A stretch of DNA of 64,000 nucleotides, taken from the NCBI RefSeq assembly GCF_900451195.1, contig NZ_UGHR01000006.1, positions 124,001 to 188,000 of the forward strand, read 5' to 3'. Below, one piece after another: positions 56,905 through 64,000 of the stretch. Position numbers and translations under genes: made by a program. Position 1 is the stretch's first letter; each line of letters begins with the position of its first letter. Origin of the DNA: Iodobacter fluviatilis. GTDB taxonomy: Bacteria; Pseudomonadota; Gammaproteobacteria; Burkholderiales; Chitinibacteraceae. The notes under the pieces were generated by a model that did no database searches, was not told where the DNA came from, and saw only the letters and a program-made list of their open reading frames with translations.

Positions 56905-57861
56905 ATGAGCGATTTATTGTTTCCTGAAATTCAGCCCCACCGCAGCGGCCGTTTGGCCGTAGATGATGTGCATACGCTTTATTGGGAAGAATGTGGCAAT
57001 CCGGATGGCGTGCCGGTGCTATTTTTGCATGGCGGCCCCGGTGGCGGTATTTCGCCCATGCATCGACGCTTTTTTGACCCCGCCTATTACCGTATTGTGT
57101 TATTTGATCAGCGCGGCGCGGGGCAGTCGACGCCCTTGGGTGAGTATCGCAATAACTCCACCGCTCATTTAATCGCAGATATTGAAGTCTTGCGTCAGAT
57201 GCTGGATATAAAGCAATGGCTGGTATTTGGCGGCTCATGGGGCTCTACGCTCGCACTGGCTTATGGCGAGGCGCACCCTGAGGCGTGTTCAGGCTTTATC
57301 CTGCGTGGGATTTTCCTGTGTACCAAGGCTGAGGTGGATTGGTTTGTAAATGGCATAGGTCATTTTTATCCTGAAGTCCACGCCGAATTTGCCGCGCATA
57401 TTCCAGCGCCTGAGCGGGGTAATTTGCTCGAAGCCTATAGCCAGCGCTTGTTTAATGATGATCCGGAAGTCTATCTGCCCGCCGCCCGCCGCTGGAGCCG
57501 CTATGAAGGCAGTTGTCTGTTTTTAGAGCCACAAAGCAGCGCCATTGCCCAGTTTGAAACCGATGCTGTTTGCACCAGCTTAGGCCGCTTAGAGGCGCAC
57601 TATATGCGCTACGGTGCTTTTATGGATGAAGACCAGTTGGTGCAGAATGTGGGCAAGATTCGCCATCTGCCCGCGGTGATTATCCAGGGCCGCTACGATG
57701 TGATTTGCCCGCCAAAATCGGCTTATCGCCTGCATCAGGCCTGGCCTGAATCCGCCTTACATATCATCCCAGATGCGGGCCATGCGGCGATGGAGCCGGG
57801 GATTGCTGCGGCTTTAATTAAAGCGACTGAGGAATTTAAATTGCAGGGGAAGTTTTCTTAA
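56905..57861 (+). CDS. pip: prolyl iminopeptidase
   Basis: Alpha/beta-hydrolase of 318 residues that removes N-terminal proline from peptides. The oxyanion region is FLHGGPGGGISPMHRRFFDP, with DQRGAGQSTP following. The nucleophile elbow is FGGSWGSTLALAYGEAHPE, and the acid and His of the triad lie in IIQGRYDVICP and PDAGHAAMEPG. Length and motifs match the monomeric S33 family. AAAGG precedes the start. It is a single gene after feoB. Confidence 0.95.
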   Translation: MSDLLFPEIQPHRSGRLAVDDVHTLYWEECGNPDGVPVLFLHGGPGGGISPMHRRFFDPAYYRIVLFDQRGAGQSTPLGEYRNNSTAHLIADIEVLRQMLDIKQWLVFGGSWGSTLALAYGEAHPEACSGFILRGIFLCTKAEVDWFVNGIGHFYPEVHAEFAAHIPAPERGNLLEAYSQRLFNDDPEVYLPAARRWSRYEGSCLFLEPQSSAIAQFETDAVCTSLGRLEAHYMRYGAFMDEDQLVQNVGKIRHLPAVIIQGRYDVICPPKSAYRLHQAWPESALHIIPDAGHAAMEPGIAAALIKATEEFKLQGKFS

Positions 57862-57912
57862 GTTCTGGTCGGGCGGGGGAATATCATGTGTGCTAAGCAA
57901 TGTGGTTCTTTG

Positions 57913-58186
57913 TAGCAAACAAAGAAAGAAGATAACGACTACGCTCTTTGCACGGGGCTTTAAAGTCCCCTTGAAATACGCCGGAGTGAGGAACAAGCGG
58001 GGCGGGGTTTCGGCAAGGGAGCGAGGCAGCGAGCCAATCCCGCCCGCCGCCGACTCGATTGTCCGCAGCGCAGGGGCCTTCGTGTTTCGTGGGGTGGCCT
58101 TCTTTGGCTTCGTTTCTTGGCCACACAAGAAAGGAAGGTCCAGCGGGACGCCCGCACCTAAATCAACGTGCCAAAGGCACTCAAAA
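57913..58186 (+). repeat. dispersed ~275-bp repeat, copy C (uninterrupted)
   Basis: The best full copy of the repeat family, plus orientation, between pip and xerC. Segment 58118-58134 (TTGGCCACACAAG) is the intact form of the IS target in copy A. It ends in the GTGCCAAAGGCAC hairpin. Overlapping small frames on both strands are not conserved among copies. The whole 57862-58304 interval has no supported gene. Confidence 0.82.
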
Positions 58187-58242
58187 GACCTTTTTTGACT
58201 TTACTTAGCACTCATGCTTAATCTCCACTCCTGTTTTCCTCA

Positions 58243-58279
58243 GTGAAACTCCGCGTTCTCTGTGCCCTCCGTGTTTCAG
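58243..58279. repeat. short CTCCGYGTTCTCTGTG repeat, copy 2
   Basis: AAACTCCGCGTTCTCTGTGC, then CCTCCGTGTTTCA, followed by a GGGTT a few bases on. It matches the copy at 62325-62362 closely and the one at 49465 in part. Confidence 0.65.
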
Positions 58280-58304
58280 GATGTGGGTTCACCCAGCAAC
58301 AAAA

Positions 58305-59309
58305 CTACTTCCCCTCTTCATTCTCTGGCTTTTTAGCCCTTGGATGAGTTCGGTCGTATTCTTGTGCTAGGTGTTGGTAATCAAGGTGGGTATAGACTTG
58401 GGTGGTGGCGATGCTGGCGTGGCCGAGCAGTTCTTGCACCGCACGCAGATCGTGTGAGCTTTGGAGTAAGTGGCTGGCACAGCTGTGGCGTAATTTGTGC
58501 GGGTAGAGTGGTTCGGCGATATTGAGTTTGGTTTCCCAGTATTTGATGCGCAGCTGCACCGCGCGAGTGCTGAGCGAGCTGCCGTTTTTGCCGATAAATA
58601 CTGTGTTATCTCTCGGTGCTAGTTTGGGACGTTCTACCAGCCAGCGGCGGATGGCTTCACAGGCCACACTGCCAACGGGCAGTTGCCGCGTTTTGCCGCC
58701 CTTACCTGTAACCACTGCCATCCCGAGGTTAAGGTCTAAATCCGGCAGGGTAATTGAAACTAACTCTGCCACGCGCAGGCCCGAAGAGTAAGCGAGCTCA
58801 AAAATCGCTTTATCGCGGCAGCCCAGAATTTCGTCGTCGGGCATGTTTTCTAAGAAGCCGCTGGCATCATCAATGGTCATTGCTGCCGGCAGCTTTTTAC
58901 TGGATTTAGGTGGCTTTACCCCATCAGCGGGGTTCATTGGCCAGTGATAATCACGGCACATCAGGCGGTAAAAGGTACGCCAGGTAGAAAGTGTGCGGGC
59001 GATGGTTCTGGCCGACAGGCTTTGGCCGGTGAGCTTTCGCACATAACCGCGAATCTCTTTGGGCGTGAGTGCAGATAAATCGAGGCCGGTAGCGCATTCC
59101 AGCAGGGTGGCCATATCGCGGGCATAAGCTGCACGAGTATGTTCACCTGCGCCTTTTTCGCCTTCCAGATATTGCACAAAATGGGCAAGCATGGCGTTTT
59201 TTGCACTGATTTGCTCCGGGCTGTCGCCTGCATCTGCTGCGGCCAGTTTTTTACTGGCCGCTTTTTCATCCCCGCTCAGAGAAATTAAACGCTCTGTTGC
59301 TGCTTGCAT
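58305..59309 (-). CDS. xerC: tyrosine recombinase XerC
   Basis: Site-specific recombinase of 334 residues that resolves chromosome dimers at dif with XerD. The SAM-like core-binding domain (about 40-130) is followed by the catalytic domain with Arg in YSSGLRVAELVSI, Lys in TGKGGKTRQLPV, HxxR in YPHKLRHSCASHLL, His in ELLGHASIATTQ and nucleophile Tyr in TTQVYTHLDY. The N-terminus carries about 35 extra residues compared with E. coli XerC. ATG at 59309 shares a base with the stop of the preceding gene (TGATG); a GTG one codon earlier is possible. Confidence 0.94.
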   Translation of the reverse strand: MQAATERLISLSGDEKAASKKLAAADAGDSPEQISAKNAMLAHFVQYLEGEKGAGEHTRAAYARDMATLLECATGLDLSALTPKEIRGYVRKLTGQSLSARTIARTLSTWRTFYRLMCRDYHWPMNPADGVKPPKSSKKLPAAMTIDDASGFLENMPDDEILGCRDKAIFELAYSSGLRVAELVSITLPDLDLNLGMAVVTGKGGKTRQLPVGSVACEAIRRWLVERPKLAPRDNTVFIGKNGSSLSTRAVQLRIKYWETKLNIAEPLYPHKLRHSCASHLLQSSHDLRAVQELLGHASIATTQVYTHLDYQHLAQEYDRTHPRAKKPENEEGK

Positions 59310-60001
59310 CACACTTCTTCGGTGAGCAGCATGGGCTCGTCATCGGGCGCGAATTGGGGTACGGCGCGGCGAATTGATGCGGAGACTAAATCAGACAAAC
59401 GCTGCAAATAGAGCGTACCCATATCGGGATAGAAGCGCTCGATATCTTCGCTGGCCATGACCAACACACCAAAGGGCTCGCCCCCGGTGCGTAGGGCAAA
59501 TTGGGCAAAGGATTTCAGCGTGTTGGCTTCAACATCAAACCAAGACAGCACTTCATCGGTGACATAAGGGCCGCAGTAAGGGGATACTAAATTTTGGGCC
59601 AGTTTTTGTACTGCTTCACCCACGGGGGCAAATTCGCGCAGATTACAATCGCTGTCCAGCCATAGCCTTAATGCGATATGCGGCACGCCAAAGCGATGCT
59701 GCAAATGGTATTCCAGAGTACCAATCATGCTGGCTAAGTCGTCTGCCTGCATCAGGCTGACACTCAGTTGGTGTAGTTTTTCCGAGATATGGTCGTTTTC
59801 TTCGCCAAATTGCAGCAAATCGCCTAAGCGCAGCTCCAGCGAGCGGTTTTTTTCGCGCAGGGTCAGCAATTGCCGCTCTGCGAGTGAAATAGCCTGGCCT
59901 CGATGTGTGTGCGGTACATAAATTTCGGCTAGCTCGTCAGCATATTGCTCAAAAAAGTCTGGGTTGTTCTTAAGCCAGGTAACGATTTCATCAGGCTGCA
60001 T
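59309..60001 (-). CDS. DUF484 family protein
   Basis: GAF-like cytoplasmic protein of 230 residues, almost always found between dapF and xerC; function unknown. Family blocks are [20 protein letters not shown] at the N-terminus, [19 protein letters not shown] with its following coiled coil (about 45-75), and a GAF-like domain ending [19 protein letters not shown] at 60001 has GGAGAAG 4-5 bases upstream; a start at 60034 lies inside dapF and is unlikely. It overlaps the end of dapF by 11 bases. Confidence 0.9.
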   Translation of the reverse strand: MQPDEIVTWLKNNPDFFEQYADELAEIYVPHTHRGQAISLAERQLLTLREKNRSLELRLGDLLQFGEENDHISEKLHQLSVSLMQADDLASMIGTLEYHLQHRFGVPHIALRLWLDSDCNLREFAPVGEAVQKLAQNLVSPYCGPYVTDEVLSWFDVEANTLKSFAQFALRTGGEPFGVLVMASEDIERFYPDMGTLYLQRLSDLVSASIRRAVPQFAPDDEPMLLTEEV

Positions 60002-60842
60002 ATTCTTCTCCCTGGAGGTTGATAGTGCCGTCAAATACGCTGACAGCCGGGCCGGTCATCCAAACTGCGGCTGAGCCACCTGCCCAGGCAATGGTCAGCT
60101 CTCCGCCATGTGTGTGCACACGAACACGTGGGTTAAGTAAGCCACGGCGAATCCCCGCGACAACCGCTGCACAAGCACCGGTGCCACACGCCAGTGTTTC
60201 ACCCGCAGCACGTTCAAACACGCGCAGCCTGATTTCATCACGGCTGATGATTTGCATAAAGCCAGCATTCACTTTAGCCGGAAAGCGCGGGTGGGTTTCA
60301 ATTTTTGGCCCGATACTGGCAACAGGTGCGACATCAACATCGGCAACAACTTGTACGGCGTGGGGGTTGCCCATTGATACCACGCTGATTGCAAAGCTTA
60401 CGCCATCAATATCCAGTGGGTGAATAATGAGGTCGCTGTCAGCAATAAATGGGATTTCCTGCGGGGCAAATTGCGGCACGCCCATATTTACGCTGACATT
60501 GCCATCGTCTTCCAGCCGGGGGTAAATCACGCCTCTTGCTGTTTCAACGGCAATCTCTTTTTTAAGACTCAGTCCTTTATCGTGCACAAAGCGTGCAAAG
60601 CAGCGTGCGCCATTGCCGCATTGCTCAACCTCGCCACCATCATTATTAAAAATACGGTAGCTGAAATCGATATCGGCCCGCGAGGCGGGCTCTACCAGCA
60701 AAAGCTGGTCAAAACCAATACCAAAATACCGGTCCCCAAGCTGGCGTATGGTGCTGGTGCTCAGCCTGACCTGCTGATTTACCCCATCAATCACCATAAA
60801 ATCATTACCCAAGCCTTGCATCTTTGTGAATTGAAGTTTCAT
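59991..60842 (-). CDS. dapF: diaminopimelate epimerase
   Basis: Cofactor-free epimerase of 283 residues converting LL- to meso-diaminopimelate for lysine and peptidoglycan. The two catalytic cysteines are in [15 protein letters not shown] and [15 protein letters not shown]. It starts [18 protein letters not shown], as usual. It leads the dapF-DUF484-xerC operon. No lptM or lysA gene is seen in the 126 bases upstream. Confidence 0.96.
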   Translation of the reverse strand: MKLQFTKMQGLGNDFMVIDGVNQQVRLSTSTIRQLGDRYFGIGFDQLLLVEPASRADIDFSYRIFNNDGGEVEQCGNGARCFARFVHDKGLSLKKEIAVETARGVIYPRLEDDGNVSVNMGVPQFAPQEIPFIADSDLIIHPLDIDGVSFAISVVSMGNPHAVQVVADVDVAPVASIGPKIETHPRFPAKVNAGFMQIISRDEIRLRVFERAAGETLACGTGACAAVVAGIRRGLLNPRVRVHTHGGELTIAWAGGSAAVWMTGPAVSVFDGTINLQGEEYAA

Positions 60843-60968
60843 ATATCTGGCGCCGCTGAAGAGTTTGACTAAAGGTAAACGTAGCTACAGTTTAAGGCAA
60901 TGCGTTAGCCCATATTTTCTGTGTTTTTGGGTTAAATTCCTCATTCGGGCGCTGAGGAGGGAAGGGGC

Positions 60969-61730
60969 CTATTTTCTTCGTACTTTAAACGCAAATAATT
61001 CGTGCTGATCCGGGTGGCTTTCCATTTCGATTTTGTCTTGTGCTGCTAAGCTGCGTAAGCGCCACATCGCTAAGACATCACTGCGAAAAAAGCCTTTGGC
61101 AGACTGCATCCAAAGCAGTGCAATCTGGCGGCAAGGTAAGTAATTAGTGGAGATTAAAGCCAGCATTTCGCTGTCAAGCGTGCTTGCATCCAGATGCTGG
61201 AATGTCTCTCCATTCCAGCCGCGAAACATGCTGGTTTGCTGGGTGAACTCTTGCCATTCTTGGGCTAATTTGTGTAATTGGGCTGGGGGAATTAGTTCGC
61301 TGCTGGCCGATTCGATTTGTTCTGGGCTAATCAGGCTGAGTGGCACCTGGCCTGCAATATAGCTGTCAGCCCCGGTGGTGTTGGGCATAGCCAGTTTAAA
61401 ACTTTGTCCTTTTTGATAGCGCCACCACGCTAGGCGGCGCAGCAATAGCGCTTCGCCGCAGGAAGTGCCAGCCCAGAAAGTAAGATCTTCCGGCAGCGCC
61501 GCAAGCTGGGCATTGCCCGCGGGCAGTGCATCACTAAAGTCAAAGCTGGAGAGCGGGAAGACGTCATTCCAAAAATGGATTCTGGCTGCGGGATAAACGT
61601 GGTCGATATCGTTGAGCGGGCCAAGTGCTAAGTCGTCCTGGTGAATGCGGATATCGGCATAGGGGCCAAGTGCTTGGCGTAACAGATCCGCCGCAAAGTC
61701 CCCTAAAACCAGATGGCAGCTCACAGACAA
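60969..61730 (-). CDS. DUF1835 domain-containing protein
   Basis: Cytoplasmic protein of 253 residues of unknown function. The N-terminal DUF1835 part has VSCHLVLGDFAADLLRQALG and DDLALGPLNDID. The middle has FWAGTSCGEALLLRRLAWW, and a C-terminal DUF3658-like part has ISTNYLPCRQIALLWMQSAKG and VLAMWRLRSLAAQDKIE. Its start overlaps the end of the CoA-binding gene upstream by 10 bases, so the two are probably cotranslated. Confidence 0.85.
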   Translation of the reverse strand: MSVSCHLVLGDFAADLLRQALGPYADIRIHQDDLALGPLNDIDHVYPAARIHFWNDVFPLSSFDFSDALPAGNAQLAALPEDLTFWAGTSCGEALLLRRLAWWRYQKGQSFKLAMPNTTGADSYIAGQVPLSLISPEQIESASSELIPPAQLHKLAQEWQEFTQQTSMFRGWNGETFQHLDASTLDSEMLALISTNYLPCRQIALLWMQSAKGFFRSDVLAMWRLRSLAAQDKIEMESHPDQHELFAFKVRRK

Positions 61731-62134
61731 AGCCTCAGATAATCAATCTTGATACATCTGTCCATTACTACAAACAGCCCTGCCGCCTTGGCGCGCTCTG
61801 CCGCGGCCTCATTAATAATGCCTTGCTGAATCCAGATTGCCGGAATATTCAGTGCAATCGCTTCATCCACAATAGCGTCGATCTGATCGGCGGCCCGGAA
61901 CACATTGACCAAATCCACCTTGCCCGGCACATCGTTCAGGCGGGCAAAGGCCGGCTCGCCGAGTACGCTTTCGGTAAACGGGCGCACCGGTACAATTTGC
62001 ATGCCCGCCTGCTGCATCACCTTCGCTACTGCAAAGCTGGGCCGGTCGGGCTTTGGAGAGAGGCCAAGCACCGCGATGCGGTGGATGCTGAGCAGAAACT
62101 GGCGAATGGCTTGGTCATTAGGATTTTGAAAAAT
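61721..62134 (-). CDS. YccU-like CoA-binding protein, probable ATT start
   Basis: Rossmann-fold CoA_binding domain protein of 137 residues, function unknown. Conserved parts are RIAVLGLSPKPDRPSFAVAKV, VDLVNVFRAADQ, AIWIQQGIINEAAAERAKAAG and VVMDRCIKIDYLRL. The first ATG/GTG/TTG in frame is GTG at 62071, which falls inside the conserved beta-strand. Reading back gives NPNDQAIRQFLLSIHRIAV, the expected family N-terminus. The ATT at 62134 has GGAG exactly 7 bases before it and yields 137 residues, the length of E. coli YccU. No standard start codon occurs in this frame between ATT and a position well upstream. Confidence 0.75.
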   Translation of the reverse strand: MFQNPNDQAIRQFLLSIHRIAVLGLSPKPDRPSFAVAKVMQQAGMQIVPVRPFTESVLGEPAFARLNDVPGKVDLVNVFRAADQIDAIVDEAIALNIPAIWIQQGIINEAAAERAKAAGLFVVMDRCIKIDYLRLCL

Positions 62135-62180
62135 AGCGGTTCTCCGAAGGCGTATTGATTGTGATGTTATGTAGAAACGA

Positions 62181-62228
62181 TTAGTGCCTCTGGCAGGTTG
62201 ATTGAGCTGTCGGAGCCCCTGCGGGGTA
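62181..62228 (-). repeat. remnant of the dispersed repeat, copy D
   Basis: TTAGTGCCTCTGGCAGGTTG and the following GATTGAG..GGAGCCCCTGCGG match, with changes, the 4461-4505 end of copy A. Only the terminal ~48 bases are left. The 62135-62387 gap holds this, a TTCCCCCTTT/AAAGGGGGGA hairpin (about 62268-62291) and short repeat copy 3, but no gene. Confidence 0.55.
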
Positions 62229-62324
62229 TAAGTATTTACACAACTTAGGCGGTGTTTCTGATGGAGCTTCCCCCTTTGTGAAAGGGGGGAACAAGTACAT
62301 CAAAGTTTTATAGGGTTTCCTCTG

Positions 62325-62362
62325 TAAAACTCCGCGTTCTCTGTGGCCCCCGTGTTTCAAGA
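62325..62362. repeat. short CTCCGYGTTCTCTGTG repeat, copy 3
   Basis: AAACTCCGCGTTCTCTGTGG, then CCCCCGTGTTTCAAGATTTGGG. It is nearly the same as copy 2. Confidence 0.65.
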
Positions 62363-62387
62363 TTTGGGTTTTACTGCGCGGTATCAG

Positions 62388-62780
62388 TTACAAATCTAAA
62401 ACCATCACTCCATCCGCCTCAACCAGCGCGCCCTTTGGTAGCGCTGCGGCCTGAATGGCGGCTCGGGCGGGGTAGGGCTCGGTAAAATATTGCCCCATGA
62501 TGTCGTTGAGAGTGGCAAAGTTGCTCAGGTCGGTAACAAATACACCTAGCTTAGCTATGTTTTGCAAGTCACCACCTGCTGCCTGACATACCGCGCGCAG
62601 GTTTTGAAAGACTTGATGCGCTTGGGCATTAAAGCCCTCGGCCAGAATACCCGTGCTTGGGTCTAAGCCAATCTGGCCGGATAAATACACGGTACTGCCG
62701 ATTTTGACGGCTTGCGAGTAAGTGCCGACGGCTTTAGGCGCGTGATCACTATGGATGATCGATTTGTTTATTGTGCTCAT
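62388..62780 (-). CDS. ridA: RidA family reactive-intermediate deaminase
   Basis: Trimeric cytosolic enzyme of 130 residues that hydrolyses reactive enamine/imine intermediates released by PLP enzymes. Family motifs are [35 protein letters not shown] and the signature [19 protein letters not shown] with the catalytic Arg. It follows the flavin reductase gene directly (one base between the coding regions) and is probably cotranscribed with it. Confidence 0.9.
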   Translation of the reverse strand: MSTINKSIIHSDHAPKAVGTYSQAVKIGSTVYLSGQIGLDPSTGILAEGFNAQAHQVFQNLRAVCQAAGGDLQNIAKLGVFVTDLSNFATLNDIMGQYFTEPYPARAAIQAAALPKGALVEADGVMVLDL

Positions 62781-63401
62781 TTATTTAGGCCTTTGAATAA
62801 TAAAACGCTCGCCAACAACGGCGTAATCTGGCCCGCCAAGGCGGGAGAGCGGATCGAGAGGCTCGGGGTGGACGCGGCCGTCTCTGAGTAAATCGTCCGC
62901 CACACCAAGGTGGATGACTTCCAGCAAAATTAAATCAGCGACTACAGGATCACCTACTTCTACATGCATATGCAGGCGGCACTCCAGCGCAATGCCGCAG
63001 TCTGCAAGGCGGGGCGGTTTGACTGCGGTAGAGGGCGTCAGTGCCAGCCCAAGTGCCGTGGCTTCACTTTCATTGGGAGCAAAAGATGCTGCAGAAGCGT
63101 TAACTTGCGGGGCATGCCCGCGTGAGGGCAGATGCACAACGCATTCGCCAGTTTGCAAAATATTGCGCGCAGTATCTTTAAGCAGGGCATTATCGTGGCG
63201 GCGATTAATGCTCACCGACACAATCATGGGCTCATTCGAAACAATATTGAAATAAGAAAAAGGCGCTACATTGACAATGCCGCTGGTGCTTTGGGTGTTA
63301 ATCCATGCAATCGGGCGTGGTACAACACAATCGCTAATCAGCGCGTATTTTTCGTCGGGCGAGAGCGCCGAGATTGTTAATTCCATGCTTGTGCTGCCCA
63401 T
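62781..63401 (-). CDS. flavin reductase family protein
   Basis: FMN-binding split-barrel protein of 206 residues. Conserved parts are YALISDCVVPRPIAWINTQS, VNVAPFSYFNIVSNEPMIVS and the later HLPSRGHAPQVNASAASF. Members reduce flavin or bind FMN for partner oxygenases; here the substrate is unknown. The start is uncertain: TTG 63434, ATG 63401 and ATG 63386 are all in frame; the family-like sequence begins at about MELTISAL (63386), and 63401 is a compromise. ridA follows at once. Confidence 0.82.
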   Translation of the reverse strand: MGSTSMELTISALSPDEKYALISDCVVPRPIAWINTQSTSGIVNVAPFSYFNIVSNEPMIVSVSINRRHDNALLKDTARNILQTGECVVHLPSRGHAPQVNASAASFAPNESEATALGLALTPSTAVKPPRLADCGIALECRLHMHVEVGDPVVADLILLEVIHLGVADDLLRDGRVHPEPLDPLSRLGGPDYAVVGERFIIQRPK

Positions 63402-63543
63402 TCTGGCTTTAGTATGAATCGTAAATGGGGGCAAAACTGATTAACTCAATACAAATAAGCAAAGATAAGATAATGATTCAAAATTGTTTTGTTTGCCTTT
63501 GGCGGGTAGAATTACGCCCCTTTTTGCCGCCCGGAACAGGCCT

Positions 63544-64000
63544 GTGACTACTCCTAATTTTGCTCGTGCCTGCGGCATCGATTTTGGTACCTCCAATTCT
63601 ACGGTGGGCTGGGTTCGCCCCGGCCACAGTACGCTGATTTCCTTGGAAGATGGCAAGGCCACATTGCCTTCTATGGTGTTTTTTAATGCCGAAGAAGATT
63701 CGGTCTGCTTTGGCCGCGCGGCCATGGGGGAGTATCTGGAAGGCTATGAAGGCCGCCTGATGCGATCCTTAAAAAGTCTTTTGGGCAGCAGCTTGATTGA
63801 CGCACAAACCGAAGTAAATGGCCGTGCTTTGCCACTACGCGGCCTATTAGCTAAATATATTGGCGAATTAAAACTGCGTGCAGAGCACGCTGCTGGCCGG
63901 CCTTTCGAGCAGGCGGTATTTGGCCGTCCCGTACATTTTGTTGATGATGATACGGCGGCCGATGCGCAAGCCGAGAAAACGCTGGCCGAGATTGCCTATC
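63544..64000 (+). CDS. yegD: Hsp70-family protein, YegD-like (partial)
   Basis: The first 152 codons of a gene that runs off the window. A GTG start with CAGG close before it gives TTPNFARACGIDFGTSNSTV, the ATP-phosphate-1 loop of actin/Hsp70 proteins. Then come LEDGKATLPSMVFFN, FGRAAMGEYLEG, MRSLKSLLGSSL and the LRAEHAAGRPFEQAVFGRPV segment typical of YegD chaperone-like ATPases, which lack the normal substrate-binding domain. It is divergent from the flavin reductase gene, with 142 bases between. Confidence 0.82.
   Translation, partial: MTTPNFARACGIDFGTSNSTVGWVRPGHSTLISLEDGKATLPSMVFFNAEEDSVCFGRAAMGEYLEGYEGRLMRSLKSLLGSSLIDAQTEVNGRALPLRGLLAKYIGELKLRAEHAAGRPFEQAVFGRPVHFVDDDTAADAQAEKTLAEIAY

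Noticed and set aside
57893..58157. Small basic proteins (starting MRASRWTFLSC or MWPRNEAKEG) within the dispersed repeat
   Set aside because: The frames are not conserved between copies A, B and C; indels switch frame while the DNA remains alike.
63441..63725. Minus-strand 94-codon frame at the window end
   Set aside because: It is antisense to the partial Hsp70-like gene, which has clear family motifs.

Overview
The window looks like the chromosome of a Gram-negative betaproteobacterium of the Neisseriales, probably a Chromobacteriaceae member close to Iodobacter. This is an inference from gene content and order (mreBCD-mrdA-rodA-rlpA, gatCAB, dusB-fis-purH, dapF-DUF484-xerC, yqgE-ruvX-pyrB-pyrX) and from protein similarity recalled from memory; no search was run. 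Most of the sequence is ordinary housekeeping DNA of medium GC content, broken by several accessory patches. No rRNA, tRNA or CRISPR array was seen.

Layout. 1-4.4 kb: a four-gene operon for reactive electrophiles and aldehydes (yqhD, a GST, curA, nemA). 4.5-6.1 kb: an IS481-type insertion sequence lying, with a 6-bp target duplication, inside one copy of a ~275-bp dispersed repeat. 6.1-15.3 kb: one 9.2-kb gene for a ~3,057-residue octapeptide-repeat protein with a C-terminal calcium-binding region, followed by a long AT-rich intergenic region. 15.9-21.2 kb: yfaZ-type porin, an MFS exporter, pgk, a cupin gene and fba, with a 296-bp nested-hairpin element just upstream of the cupin gene. 21.3-27.1 kb: an accessory island with a small inverted-repeat element, an Rhs protein split into two separately exported halves, a C-terminal toxin-like tip, a probable immunity gene, and the relic of another Rhs gene.

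27.2-31.6 kb: an orphan AAA ATPase, a CPBP protease, two small paralogous secreted or anchored proteins (one killed by a nonsense codon), and phrB. 31.7-35.5 kb: yqgE-ruvX-pyrB-pyrX, in which the dihydroorotase-like protein lacks its metal-binding HxH motif, then an acyl-CoA-binding protein gene with a promoter and a perfect 16-bp palindrome. 35.5-45.3 kb: a GGDEF-EAL c-di-GMP enzyme and the rod-shape/elongasome cluster. 45.7-54.7 kb: gatCAB, dusB-fis (with two decayed tandem copies of the Fis helix-turn-helix end), purH, pagP, purD. 54.8-57.9 kb: feoAB and a prolyl iminopeptidase. 58.3-63.4 kb: xerC, a DUF484 gene, dapF, a DUF1835 gene, a YccU-like CoA-binding protein that appears to start at ATT, ridA and a flavin reductase. 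The window ends inside an Hsp70-like gene.

The strongest candidates for undescribed biology are the giant octapeptide-repeat protein (3-level repeat hierarchy, homogenised 243-bp units) and the split, doubly exported Rhs system with its toxin/immunity cassette and adjacent relic. Smaller finds that the sequence shows directly include the fis tail triplication, the ATT start, the nonsense paralogue, two inverted-repeat elements and the repeat/IS junction.
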